Under the pieces are notes generated by a model that did no database searches, was not told where the DNA came from, and saw nothing but the letters and a program-made list of their open reading frames with translations. Of a stretch of DNA of 64,000 nt, positions 39,846-49,300 are shown piece by piece (position 1 is the stretch's first letter; each line of letters opens with the position of its first letter). This stretch comes from Rhizobium deserti. GTDB taxonomy: Bacteria > Pseudomonadota > Alphaproteobacteria > Rhizobiales > Rhizobiaceae. The stretch lies in the NCBI RefSeq assembly GCF_004358025.1, contig NZ_SMTL01000002.1, positions 1,093,939 to 1,157,938 of the forward strand, in the 5' to 3' direction. The translations under genes were made by a program, and so were the position numbers.

Positions 39846-40604
39846 CTAGATGAGAAGCCCTTCGTGCCTTGCCCCTCCGGGTGTTGTTGGCTCCCCGCGG
39901 ATCTCAGCCACTAGAGCAAGCCAATCAGCTGCATCTCCATCGAAACGGCTGGCCATCAAGCCAATCCTCTCAGCGTCGAGCATCGCCGGATCCGTGACTT
40001 TCACCCAATAGCTGCCAACCAGCCGCGCCTGAAAATTGGCCTCGTAATCGGCCTGTTCGGACATTTTGTCCACACGCCGCAGGAGCGAGGTCACTTGCGA
40101 GGCTCCGACCGGAGCACCGGTTCCCGATGCGTTTCGGAATGCGTGGTGGTCAAACCCCTGCCCGCGCTGGAACTCAAGAGGCGTCTCCGAGAAGCACATC
40201 AAAGCGTAATGTCGCTTCTTCAACCCCGCATGATCACCTCGGCTGGTGACAAGAACATTGGCGGGGAGATCGCGCTCACCCCCGCTGTGGTCAATGTACC
40301 GGCGCCAAACCAAGGTGATATACGGCGTCAGGTCGACAGCTTTGGGCTTGCTCTTCATGAGCGAGAACACTACCGGCACGTCCCGACCAAGACGCGCCAA
40401 CGAGCTGATCATGGACGACGGCGCATTGCCCACGCCCCACATGAACAACCCATTGCCCGCCAGCCGCTCGCGCTCCTTCCGAGCGATGATGGTGGCAAGA
40501 TCCTGCCCTGCCTCGGCCTGCATCTTCGTCCAGCAAACCAGCTCCGACCGTTCGGTCAACGGTTCCAGATCATAGGCTTCATGGCCTGAGGTGTACTGCA
40601 GCAT
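39846..40604 (-). CDS. Unrecognised protein, 'MWGxG' family member (island gene D)
   Basis: A 252-residue soluble protein without a recognised domain. It repeats the motifs of gene C in the same order: DLATIIARK (35-43), FMWGVG (54-59), PSSM (62-65), YAL (133-135), PVGASQ (165-170) and RVDK (177-180). The distance from the first to the second motif is nearly the same in both (19 and 20 residues). It adds about 70 C-terminal residues. It is the first gene of the minus operon with the metallopeptidase and the PIN gene. The start at 40604 is chosen because upstream in-frame sequence is Arg-rich and unlike a protein. Confidence 0.6.
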   Translation of the reverse strand: MLQYTSGHEAYDLEPLTERSELVCWTKMQAEAGQDLATIIARKERERLAGNGLFMWGVGNAPSSMISSLARLGRDVPVVFSLMKSKPKAVDLTPYITLVWRRYIDHSGGERDLPANVLVTSRGDHAGLKKRHYALMCFSETPLEFQRGQGFDHHAFRNASGTGAPVGASQVTSLLRRVDKMSEQADYEANFQARLVGSYWVKVTDPAMLDAERIGLMASRFDGDAADWLALVAEIRGEPTTPGGARHEGLLI

Positions 40605-40975
40605 GTTTAGATTTTTCCCTTTGGCGGAATGCATCCCATGCCAGCTTCGCCGAAGCAACGTCAAACTGCAGATTGAAGGGCCGCTCCGACGTGGAAAACT
40701 CCATAAAGTGCTGCGCGGGCAACGTCCCTTTCTGAGAAGTTTGAAAAGATCGTTGAGCAACCGAAATGAGGGCGCGCTGCCGTCTTGGCGCGGCCGCCAC
40801 CTGAACGGCGGCTATCTCAGTCCCGGAGCCTGTAAGCGAGAGCGCATGAATCCGCCCCGTGATATTCGGGGTCGCAAAGATCGTAGTCCGTCAATTGGTC
40901 ATTCTCGGCTGCGGAGCCGCATTTGCCCACATAAGACCTATCATGATGAGCCGGCACGACCGTATAGCCGGCACA
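40605..40975. other. Region upstream of island gene D
   Basis: No firm gene in 371 bases. A short minus-strand frame at 40579-40704 (41 codons, starting MEFSTSERPFNLQFD) has protein-like composition and ends 26 bases inside gene D. It might be a small upstream gene or leader, but it lacks a ribosome site at normal spacing. The rest should hold the promoter of the gene D operon and the end of the DUF4365 gene. Confidence 0.35.
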
Positions 40976-42079
40976 CTACGAGCAAGAGACTTCCGGCGCC
41001 TGGGTTTCCGCCCAGATTAGATTGTCGAGAAGAATTGAGCTCCCTCGTGTGGGATATTTTGTCAAAAGCCGGTACGACAAGTCATCATCGTCTCGTAGCT
41101 GGAATTTACCGAAATGAATTTGTGGTAAGGCGCCGTTGCTAAAACGCATTACGAGCTGATAGCCACTGAGGTCGGCGTAATGTTCACGCGCAGAGCAATA
41201 CCATGCCACTTCCTCTACGTCGGCATCACGAAAAGCTGACGTCAAATCCATTGCCCTTGCTTGCTCTGGCCAGCAATCGTAAAATGTTGCTAGACCTTCG
41301 AGGCCGGCCCGCGAGTAGGAATCATACCGCAGGACCAGGCGTAGAACTTGGTCCTGACTAAACATGTCACCAAGGCGTTCGACGGTCGCAACGATCTGCG
41401 GGATTAGCTGCGACGTTTGCCACAAGCCGGGGTTTGACCCCAGGCCGACCAGAAGCTCTATGATCTTCTCTGCTGTGCGGAGCCGATTTGGAGCTTCGAT
41501 ATCATCCAGTAGTGCAAGCACACCCCTGAATAATTTGATCTGCTGGCCGTCGCTAGCGGCAACGTCCGCCAGCTCCCTTAGAGCGAGCACCACGGCTGAC
41601 GCGTGTTTTCCTGATACGACGTCGATAAGTTCGTGGTCAAGGCCAGTTTCGAGCGTTCTATGAAGCGGTATATGCACAGTGATGGTTGCATTGTCAGGCG
41701 ATGACGTAAGGCGTTCTTCGTGTTCCAGCGCCCAGGACTGGAGCCAAAGCCACCAAGCCGAACGCGTCGTCACGTCCACATGCACAAGTATGACGGGCAA
41801 CCGGAACTGCAGCGCGTAACTTAGGAATGATCGTTCAAGTACAACGTGGACCACCTGTCCGCGCACGTCCGCCGACTCGGTCGCCTTAACCTGTAGTTTT
41901 AACAGCTTGCCTGCGGGGCGCTGTCCTTCGCCTTCGGCTGGCGCATACTCGGCTTCAAAGTCAACACCATAGTCAAGGTCCTGAAATCTACACATCCAAT
42001 GGGGATGCGCATCCACCTGTTCGCGAACCTGATTCTGGCCTTTGTCGCCAATTTTTTGCGAACGGGTCCGAGCTGGCAC
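40976..42079 (-). CDS. DUF4365 domain protein, PD-(D/E)xK nuclease-like
   Basis: A 367-residue protein. The N-terminal ~150 residues look like a DUF4365 domain: LDYGVDFEAEY (D36, D40, E42) and KLLKLQVKATES (Q63, K65) give a D...E-x-Q-x-K nuclease pattern, followed by VILVHVDVTTRSAWWLWLQ. The remaining 200 residues are helical and unassigned. DUF4365 proteins are common in defence islands and are thought to cut nucleic acid. The GTG start follows GAAGG. It stands alone, upstream of the gene D operon on the same strand, with a 370-base gap. Confidence 0.75.
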   Translation of the reverse strand: MPARTRSQKIGDKGQNQVREQVDAHPHWMCRFQDLDYGVDFEAEYAPAEGEGQRPAGKLLKLQVKATESADVRGQVVHVVLERSFLSYALQFRLPVILVHVDVTTRSAWWLWLQSWALEHEERLTSSPDNATITVHIPLHRTLETGLDHELIDVVSGKHASAVVLALRELADVAASDGQQIKLFRGVLALLDDIEAPNRLRTAEKIIELLVGLGSNPGLWQTSQLIPQIVATVERLGDMFSQDQVLRLVLRYDSYSRAGLEGLATFYDCWPEQARAMDLTSAFRDADVEEVAWYCSAREHYADLSGYQLVMRFSNGALPQIHFGKFQLRDDDDLSYRLLTKYPTRGSSILLDNLIWAETQAPEVSCS

Positions 42080-42320
42080 GGAAACCTTCTATTACGTGAG
42101 TGTGTCTAAATCACTGATAGCACCAACATACATGCCGGCCGGTACCCTGCTACTCAAACACATCGGAAGGATTGTAGCTGGACAACTCGCAGCGCTAGTT
42201 CAAACGTCCGTTTTAGGCAAGTTCGGAGTCGGTCGGAACGGCCGGTATGAAGGCGCGAAGCGGCTGTCTGCTCGAATCTAAGTGATGAAGAGTCTGTGAA
42301 ATCGTTTTGAAGAGGGTCAC

Positions 42321-42662
42321 ATGCCGCAATATTTCGTTGCCATACACCGTTCCGATGACTACCAGCCGGCCGTGGCAGAAGACGAAGCCATGGCGATTGC
42401 TATCGACGTGCTCAACAATGAGATGGTTGCGGCTGGTGTACGGATTTTCGTCGGCGGGCTGCATCCGGCGCGCAAAGCCCTATCACTCCGCGCCCAGCCT
42501 GACGGCGGAGTATTGGTCACCGAAGGCCCGTATCTGAATACCAAAGAACATGTGGGTGGGTTCTGGGTGCTCGACGTTGCCAGCCTCGACGATGCGCTGA
42601 CTTGGGCGAACAAAGCCGTCATAGCTTGCAGAGCTTCAGTCGAGGTGCGCCCATTCCACTAG
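42321..42662 (+). CDS. YCII-related (YciI/DGPF) domain protein
   Basis: A 113-residue protein with the YCII-related fold: MPQYFVAIHRSDDY, and VLVTEGPYLNTKEHVGGFWVLDV, a variant of the family D-G-P-F-x-E-T-K-E motif. Such proteins are often encoded next to ECF sigma factors of the sigma-70 group 41 type, but none is seen here. Biochemical role unknown. A possible ribosome site (AGAGGG) precedes the ATG. Confidence 0.78.
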   Translation: MPQYFVAIHRSDDYQPAVAEDEAMAIAIDVLNNEMVAAGVRIFVGGLHPARKALSLRAQPDGGVLVTEGPYLNTKEHVGGFWVLDVASLDDALTWANKAVIACRASVEVRPFH

Positions 42663-43017
42663 GCCTCTATGGTTATGAAGGGCGGGCGCTTGTGACGGAA
42701 GTCGGGAGGTAGGTCCCCTCTCGCGCTCTAAGCTGACATCATGAGCTGACGCGCACTAAACCGCCATCAGCTCAAGATCGATCACTTCGTAGATATTCTG
42801 CCGTCCGAACCACCCTTCCATATCTGAAGCCAGCGCAAATGAGCCTTTCCGTGCAGAAATGCTCATGACGTACGACGGCTATTAGCACGTCTGCGCCATT
42901 CCCGAATCGGCCCGAAGATGACATCTGATCCCAGATCACCTCCCGCGATCAATGCGCGGGAGGTGATTGTTTGGCTTTATATGTCGCCTTTACGTGAAGG
43001 TCGGCGGGCGATCCTCG
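42663..43017. other. Gene-poor stretch with a possible gene remnant
   Basis: No complete gene in 355 bases. A 36-codon minus-strand frame at 42756-42866 (ending EGWFGRQNIYEVIDLELMAV) is protein-like but has no ribosome site, and may be the end of a decayed gene. An inverted pair, TCCCGCGATCAATGCGCGGGA, lies near 42944-42963 and could act as a transcription end for the YCII side. Confidence 0.35.
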
Positions 43018-43602
43018 TCATGCACCCTGCGTGTGCTTGTACTTTCGAGCAACGCTCATCACCCTCGCCCCATAGAGACGCGCCGTTTCGAGATCGCCCA
43101 CCGACATTTCATCTGGAGCCGCGTCAGCGTCCGACTGCGCCATCGGGCCAATATATGATCCCATGCGGTTGGCATCGTCACGTTTAGACGCTTTCACGTT
43201 CGATGGCTTGATACCCAGGCTCACCCATAGGCCACCATGCTGCCCGGAAAGAAGGACAAAGTACTGCAGCGTGTTCAGCTTATCGCCATTGAGGCTGGCG
43301 CTGTTGGTGAAGCCGCCAAAGACCTTGTCCTGCCACTTCGCCGAAAACCACGGCTTGGAGGATGCATCTGCGAATTTCTTAAACTGCCAGCTCGGCCCGC
43401 CCATGTAAGTCGGCGAGCCGAAGATGATGGCGTCGGCAGCATCTAACGCCGCCCATCCGTCGTCGGAAAGGTTGCCCTCGGCGTCAATTGCAAGAAGCGT
43501 TGCGCCAGCACCTTCTGCGACGGCCTCGGCCATGCGTTGAGTATGGCCGTAGCCGGAATGGTAGACGATGACAGTGCTTGCGAAGGAATTTAATGTCGTC
43601 AT
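43018..43602 (-). CDS. Flavodoxin-fold NAD(P)H-dependent oxidoreductase
   Basis: A 194-residue flavodoxin-like protein of the WrbA/NADPH-dependent FMN reductase group. The phosphate-binding loop is VIVYHSGYGHTQRMAEAV, followed by AIIFGSPTYMGGPSWQFKKF, the flavin-contacting G-S-P-T-Y-x-G motif. It probably reduces quinones or other electrophiles with FMN. It is in the same direction as the DoxX-like gene upstream (100-base gap), and both are divergent from the TetR gene that may control them. Confidence 0.87.
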   Translation of the reverse strand: MTTLNSFASTVIVYHSGYGHTQRMAEAVAEGAGATLLAIDAEGNLSDDGWAALDAADAIIFGSPTYMGGPSWQFKKFADASSKPWFSAKWQDKVFGGFTNSASLNGDKLNTLQYFVLLSGQHGGLWVSLGIKPSNVKASKRDDANRMGSYIGPMAQSDADAAPDEMSVGDLETARLYGARVMSVARKYKHTQGA

Positions 43603-43702
43603 GGCTGGCTCCTTATGCCGTGATTATACGCGTCGCCGATGGCGTCGGTGCGGTCCTGATTTGTTGGTTGTGATGATTGAAGCTGGCGGTTTCCTCCCGC
43701 TG

Positions 43703-44053
43703 CTATAATGCGACCTGGACGATAGCTGCGATGATGAGCAGCAGCAGGAACACCGATGGCGGCGGGATATGGCGGAAATCTCGGGCTCTAATGACAGCGA
43801 GGATTGCGGTGACCATGATGCAGGCTCCAAGGGCCACGCCGATCGCGAAGGTTGGCCGCAAGATCAGTAAAACTGCCGTCAGGAATTCTAAGATTGCGGT
43901 GATCCAACACCACCACGGTGGAAATCCGTAACGAACAAACTCGTCTCGAACAGCCCTGCGACCAGACGCGTTGATGACAGCGCCGAGAAGAAATGCGGCT
44001 GCGGCCAGGAGCGTCGCAGCATTGCCGACTGACAGCGATATGAAGTTGATCAT
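43703..44053 (-). CDS. DoxX-like membrane protein
   Basis: A 116-residue protein with four hydrophobic segments and the DoxX-like (DoxX_2) pattern: RDEFVRYGFPPWWCWITAIL after the first two helices. AGGAT precedes the ATG at 44053. DoxX-like genes near a TetR regulator and a flavodoxin-fold reductase suggest a redox or electrophile stress module. Confidence 0.75.
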   Translation of the reverse strand: MINFISLSVGNAATLLAAAAFLLGAVINASGRRAVRDEFVRYGFPPWWCWITAILEFLTAVLLILRPTFAIGVALGACIMVTAILAVIRARDFRHIPPPSVFLLLLIIAAIVQVAL

Positions 44054-44111
44054 TGAACATCCTAACGGTGACACCCGCGAGTAGGGCGGCATCAGTAGCA
44101 ATGTTAATAAG

Positions 44112-44126
44112 TCTAGCAGCGCTAGA
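44112..44126. promoter_or_regulatory. Candidate TetR operator
   Basis: TCTAGC-AGC-GCTAGA is a perfect 15-base inverted repeat midway between the divergent DoxX-like gene (start 44053) and the TetR gene (start 44192). Position, symmetry and size are those of a TetR-family site controlling both directions. Confidence 0.7.
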
Positions 44127-44191
44127 TTGTCACTCGTTGCCTTAAAGTATTTATGCCGCTATTAATCTTTTTGACGAACGAAGGTGATGCT

Positions 44192-44764
44192 ATGGGCATA
44201 AATGAACGCAAAGAGCGGGAGAAAGCGGAGCGAGAGCAGCGGATCATCGGCGCGGCAAGAATGCTTGCCGAAAAAGACGGCTGGACCGCGGTGACCGTTC
44301 GTCGACTTGCTCAGGAGATCGAATACAGCCAGCCCGTCCTGTATGCCCATTTCGAAAACCGCGACGCGATTGTCGGGGCGGTCGCTCTAGAAGGATTTGG
44401 GGAGCTAGGGCCGGTGCTGCGGGCATCGGTCCGTCGCGGCGCAAGTCCGGCGGAAGCAATGGAGGACGTTGCTATGGCCTATCTGGAATTCGCATTTAAG
44501 CGGCCAGCTTTGTACGAAGCCATGTTCGTCCTTCCGAGCGGTCTGCGGTTTGCAAAGTCCGATACACCTCAGTCCTTGCGCGACACGTTCAGGGCCATGA
44601 TGGCCGTCGTTGAGCCATTCTGCGCAAACGCTGAAGTCGCGACCGAAGCCTTCTGGGCTACCCTTCATGGTCTAGCAGAACTTGAGCGCCACGGTCGGAT
44701 AAGAGCGGCGCTCCGCAAAGAGCGAGTGACTCATATCGTTGACATGCTTGCGCGTAGGAGTTGA
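44192..44764 (+). CDS. TetR family transcriptional regulator
   Basis: A 190-residue TetR-type repressor. The helix-turn-helix is at residues about 15-60 (RIIGAARMLAEKDGWTAVTV and RLAQEIEYSQPVLYAHFENR). The C-terminal ligand domain has a TetR_C_33-like ending (ATLHGLAELERHGRI). ATG 44192 follows AAGGTGA. It is divergent from the DoxX-like and reductase genes with a perfect palindrome in between, so it likely represses them and itself until a small molecule binds. Confidence 0.88.
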   Translation: MGINERKEREKAEREQRIIGAARMLAEKDGWTAVTVRRLAQEIEYSQPVLYAHFENRDAIVGAVALEGFGELGPVLRASVRRGASPAEAMEDVAMAYLEFAFKRPALYEAMFVLPSGLRFAKSDTPQSLRDTFRAMMAVVEPFCANAEVATEAFWATLHGLAELERHGRIRAALRKERVTHIVDMLARRS

Positions 44765-45103
44765 CCTACAAACCACCAACGACCTTTCGACACACCTAAC
44801 ACGACTTGAAGTTAATTGAGCGGTTTACAGCGCTACAAGGTTGCTTGGTGACCTTCGATATAGAAGCTAATGCTCAAAACAATGCCCGCTGTGGCGCGGA
44901 TCGGAAGACGCATATTAGCTCGGAGCAAGGCGTTTCACGGCAGGTGAGTGGGCTCGTCGAGAACAATGCGTTAACGTGATCGTGCTCGGTATTCAGTGCA
45001 TCATTTTCGATCTGAACGGCTTCAATTTAAAGTCGGTCTGTCATCGAGTGCGTTTTGCTGTACCCGACCTATTCGAGATCGAGTACAGCAATTCGCCGGC
45101 TCC
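44765..45103. other. Intergenic region after the TetR gene
   Basis: No gene is seen in these 339 bases. Only short frames without ribosome sites occur. It lies between the ends of two convergent genes, where decayed sequence is common. Confidence 0.5.
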
Positions 45104-45835
45104 CTAGACTTGCCGCAAGCCGCCGTCGACGCATAGTTCCGCACCGGCGATGTAGCTCGCATCATCGCTCAACAAGAACAAGGCGGCCGCAGCTACTTCT
45201 GAAGGCCGCGCCATACGACCCATCGGGATCGGAGTAACAATGGCCGCACGCGTGTCTTCCGCGACAGCAGCCATCATGTCCGTATCCGTTGGGCCGGGTG
45301 CAACGACATTCACCCGAATACCTTTGGGTGCGAGTTCTGCTGTCCAGGTTCTGGCATAGGATCGAACGGCCGCTTTGGTTGCGCAGTAGGTTCCGTAACC
45401 CGCGTAACCCGCGTTGCCGGCTATGGACCCGACGAGGACGACCGAGCCGCCTTCTGTCATTGCGGGAAGAGCTGCCTGGAGGCCGAACACCATTCCGCGG
45501 ACGTTGACGTCGAAGTGGCGGTCGAAGTGCTCTGTCGTAATCTCGGCGACCTGCGAAGGCTCGGAAAGACCTGCGTTCAGAACAAGTGCGTCGATACGGC
45601 CGTATGCTTTGCGCACATTTTCGACAGCAACGACCATGTTTTCCGGAGAGCTTGCGTCAGCGGTAATACCGACCACACCATTGCCGATGTCTTTGGCCGC
45701 CTTTTCGGCATCTTCACCTCTACGACTGGTGATGAAGACATGTGCGCCTTCGGCAGAAAGTCGTTCTGCAATAGCCAGGCCGATACCCTTCGCGCCGCCG
45801 ACGACCAAAGCCACCTTGTTAATCATTCGAGCCAT
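45104..45835 (-). CDS. SDR family NAD(P)-dependent oxidoreductase
   Basis: A 243-residue short-chain dehydrogenase. The cofactor motif is VVGGAKGIGLAIAE (the T-G-x-x-x-G-I-G loop, here with V-G-G), the NAG motif is LVLNAGLSEP, and the catalytic Ser and Y-x-x-x-K are in VLVGSIAGNAGYAGYGTYCATKAAVRS in register. It reduces or oxidises a small alcohol or ketone; the substrate is unknown. AAGGA precedes the ATG at 45835. It is divergent from an HxlR regulator gene. Confidence 0.9.
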   Translation of the reverse strand: MARMINKVALVVGGAKGIGLAIAERLSAEGAHVFITSRRGEDAEKAAKDIGNGVVGITADASSPENMVVAVENVRKAYGRIDALVLNAGLSEPSQVAEITTEHFDRHFDVNVRGMVFGLQAALPAMTEGGSVVLVGSIAGNAGYAGYGTYCATKAAVRSYARTWTAELAPKGIRVNVVAPGPTDTDMMAAVAEDTRAAIVTPIPMGRMARPSEVAAAALFLLSDDASYIAGAELCVDGGLRQV

Positions 45836-45860
45836 CGTAAATCCTTTCACTGAATGGTCT

Positions 45861-45893
45861 CGTTATGATATACGTTGGATATCTGATATCAAT
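45861..45893. promoter_or_regulatory. GATATC-rich operator candidate for HxlR
   Basis: Between the divergent SDR and HxlR genes lie GATATAC (45867-45873) and GATATC-T-GATATC (45878-45890), two abutting copies of a six-base palindrome. HxlR-type dimers bind short dyad sites in such positions; this one is a candidate. Confidence 0.45.
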
Positions 45894-45916
45894 TACGCAC
45901 CTGGAATAGCCTAGAT

Positions 45917-46309
45917 ATGGACGAGTATACCGACCTTGAAACTCTCTCTCATCGCGCGCTTTGCGACATGGCGCAGGTTCGTCCTGTGCTCGACAAGATC
46001 GCTGACAAATGGACGATCCTGATACTGACAGTGATCTGTCCGAAACCTGCGCGCTTCAACGAACTCAAGCGGCGTCTCGATGGCATCACTCACAAGGCTC
46101 TGGCCGATGCCCTGAAGAGACTTGAGCGGAACGGTCTTGTCACGAGGACGGTGCTACCAACGCAGCCGATCGGCGTGGAGTACGCAATTACTCCGCTAGG
46201 CCATTCCCTGCGGGAGCCGTTTGAAGCCCTGTGTGCGTGGGCAGCGGCCAATGGCGACAAGGTCGAGGCGGCCACGCTACACTATGAAAACACGGGACAT
46301 CGTCGCTGA
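45917..46309 (+). CDS. HxlR family transcriptional regulator
   Basis: A 130-residue winged-helix regulator of the HxlR type. The signature DKIADKWTILILTVIC near residue 26 is followed by RFNELKRRLDGITHKALADA and ALKRLERNGLVTRTV with the wing and YAITPLGHSL. One early Cys (ALCDM) is placed like the redox-sensing Cys of many HxlR proteins. It is divergent from the SDR gene and probably controls it in response to aldehydes or disulfide stress. Confidence 0.9.
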   Translation: MDEYTDLETLSHRALCDMAQVRPVLDKIADKWTILILTVICPKPARFNELKRRLDGITHKALADALKRLERNGLVTRTVLPTQPIGVEYAITPLGHSLREPFEALCAWAAANGDKVEAATLHYENTGHRR

Positions 46310-46363
46310 CAATGTTGCTGTGTCCACTTTAAGGGCGCAAGCTGCCCTTTGCCCCGTTGCAGG

Positions 46364-49300
46364 TCAATGGAAGTTCCTCGACTTGACCTTGAGCCTATCG
46401 ATATGGAGGTCAGGGATATAGATGTCTCGGGTCGGCGTCACGGGCTTCGTGTTATCGCGTGGGTCAGGCCCGCTTCCGTGCTTCGCCCCATCCCCACGCC
46501 CATGCGGCAGCGGGAAGTCGCCGCCTAGCTCGCCGAGGCTTGCGAGGTCGCTCGAGAAGTCGAATAGGCGCTGGGAGACGAGATGCACGACCTCGCCCTC
46601 GCGCTGTATCCTGCCATGGATCGCCATCATCGAGGCCGACATGACGATCCGCCGCTGTTTCTCGAACAAGCTCGGCCAGACCACGGCGTTGACGATGCCC
46701 GTTTCGTCTTCCAGTGTCAGGAACATGACGCCCTTGGCGCTGCCGGGCCTTTGTCGGACGAGGACGAGGCCTGCCGTCCACAGCCATCGCCCGTCGCGCT
46801 CCGCCATTGCCTGGGTGCAGGTAACAATTCGCTTTTTCTTCAGCTGCGGGCGCAGGAAGGACACAGGATGTGACCTTAAGCTGAGACCGGTATGGGAGTA
46901 GTCCTCCACGACCTCCCTGCCCTCGGTCATCGACTTAAGCGCCACTTCGGGTTCCTGCATCTCGGCGACGACCCTTGCTTCACGCTCGGCCGCGGCCGCC
47001 CAAAGTTCGAGCGGCTCGTCGCGCAGCGCCTTGATGTCCCAGAGTGCTTGACGCCGTTCCAGCTTCAACGAGGCTAAGAAGGCATCAGCCTCCGCGAGCT
47101 TGACGAGCGACGCCGTTGGCACGCCGGATCGCCGCCACATGTCATCGGCACTCTCGAACGGCTGGTCGGCTCGGGCAAGAACGATCCTCGCAGCATCATT
47201 GAGCGGCAGCCCCTTCACGACCCGCATCCCGAGCCGAACTGCAAAGCGGCCGGGCCTTCCGGTCTCCTCCATCGTGCAGTCCCAGCGAGACCGATTGACA
47301 CAAACGGGCCGCACCTCGACGCCGTGGTTCCTGGCGTCCTGGACTATCTGCGCGATGGAATAAAAGCCCATCGGCTGGGAATTGAGGAGCGCCGTGCAAA
47401 ACACATCCGGATGATGGCACTTCACCCAGGAACTTGCATAGGCAATGAGAGCGAAGGAGGCGGCATGGCTTTCGGGGAAGCCGTAGGAGCCGAAGCCTTC
47501 GAGCTGGGTAAAGGTGCGCTCAGCAAAGTCTTGGCGGTAACCGTTTTTGACCATGCCGTCGACGAGCTTGTCCTTGAACCTGGAGACCCCGCCTGTGAAC
47601 TTGAAGGTGGCCATGGCACGCCGAAGCTGGTCGGCCTCGCCCGCACTAAATCCCGCACAGACCATCGCGACCTTCATTGCGCTTTCCTGGAAGAGCGGCA
47701 CGCCGAGCGTCTTGCCGAGCACCGCCTCCAGCTCCGGCGTCGGATATTCCACTTTCTCCTTACCTTCCCGCCGACGGAGATAAGGATGCACCATGTCACC
47801 CTGAATCGGACCGGGCCGCACGATGGCAACCTGGACGACGAGGTCATAGAAGGTCCGGGGTTTAAGTCTTGGCAGCATCGCCATCTGGGCGCGGGACTCG
47901 ATCTGGAAGGTCCCGAGCGTGTCGGCCTTCCTGATCATCGCATAGGTCTTCGGGTCCTCCTGCGGAACATCAACCAGGCCCATCGGCTCGTTCTTGTGCT
48001 CGGCCAAAAGTTCAAAGGAGCGCGCCATGCAGGACAGCATGCCGAGCGCCAAGACATCGACCTTCATGAACTTCAGCGCGTCGATATCGTCCTTGTCCCA
48101 TTCCACCACCTGGCGGTCGTCCATGGCGGCGGGCTCAATAGGAACCAGATCATCCAGCCTGTCCTGCGTCAGCACGAAGCCACCGGGATGCTGTCCAAGA
48201 TGGCGTGGCGTGCCCATCAGTTGCGAGGCAAGGTCAAGCGCTAAGCGCAGCCGGTAGTCGGACGCGTTCATGTTGTTCTCGGCGAGCTGCTTATCCCCTA
48301 TACCATCCTTGGACCAGCCCCAGACACCAGAGGTCAGTTGACCGATTAGGTCCTCTGGCAAACCCAGCGCCTTGCCGACATCCCGCAATGCGCCCTTGGT
48401 TCGGTAGCGGGTGACGGTGGAACAGAGGGCCGAGCGCGAGCGGCCATAGGTCTCGTATATCCACTGGATGACCTCTTCGCGCCGGTTGTGCTCGAAGTCG
48501 ACATCGATGTCTGGCGGCTCGTTGCGCTCGGTGGACACGAAGCGCTCGAACAGCAGGTCACCCGTCTCCGGATTGATCGAGGTGATGCCGAGACAGTAGC
48601 AGACGGCGGAGTTTGCCGCTGAGCCCCTGCCCTGACAAAGGATGTTCTTCGACCGGGCAAAGCGGACGATGGAGTACACGGTCAGGAAGTATGGCGCGTA
48701 GTTCATCTTCCGGATCAGGTCGAGTTCGTGCAGGATCGCCTTACGAACCTTGTCCGGGATGCCTTCCGGATACCGCTCGGCGGCTCCCTCCCAGGCAAAC
48801 TTAGCGAGCGACTGCTGGGCATCCAGGCCAGGCACGATAGCTTCCTCGGGATACTGATACTGCAACTCGCTCATGTCGAAGCGACAGCGCGCGACGATCT
48901 CGCGAGTCCTTGCCAGCGCTTCTGGATAGTCGGCAAACAGGCGGTGCATCTCTTCAGGCGCTTTGAGGAAACGATCGGCATGCCGCTCACGGTCGAAGCC
49001 GACGCTGTCTATGGTAGTACGGTTGCGGATGCAGGTGACGATGTCCTGGAGTTGGCGGCGGCCGGGCTCATGGAAGAGCACGCCGTTGGTCACCACCGTT
49101 TTCACCTTGTGGCGCTGCGCCAGGTTCGACAGGTTGTGGAGGCGCAGCCGGTCATTCGGGCGACGCCGCAGGCAAAGCGAGACATAGGCCCTATCCCCGA
49201 AGATCGCCGCCAGTTTGCGGAGCTGGCCTGCATAAACATCGTCGGCTTCATCGGGAACGAGGATCGCGATTAGGCCTTCGCTGTAGGTCTCGACATCGGA

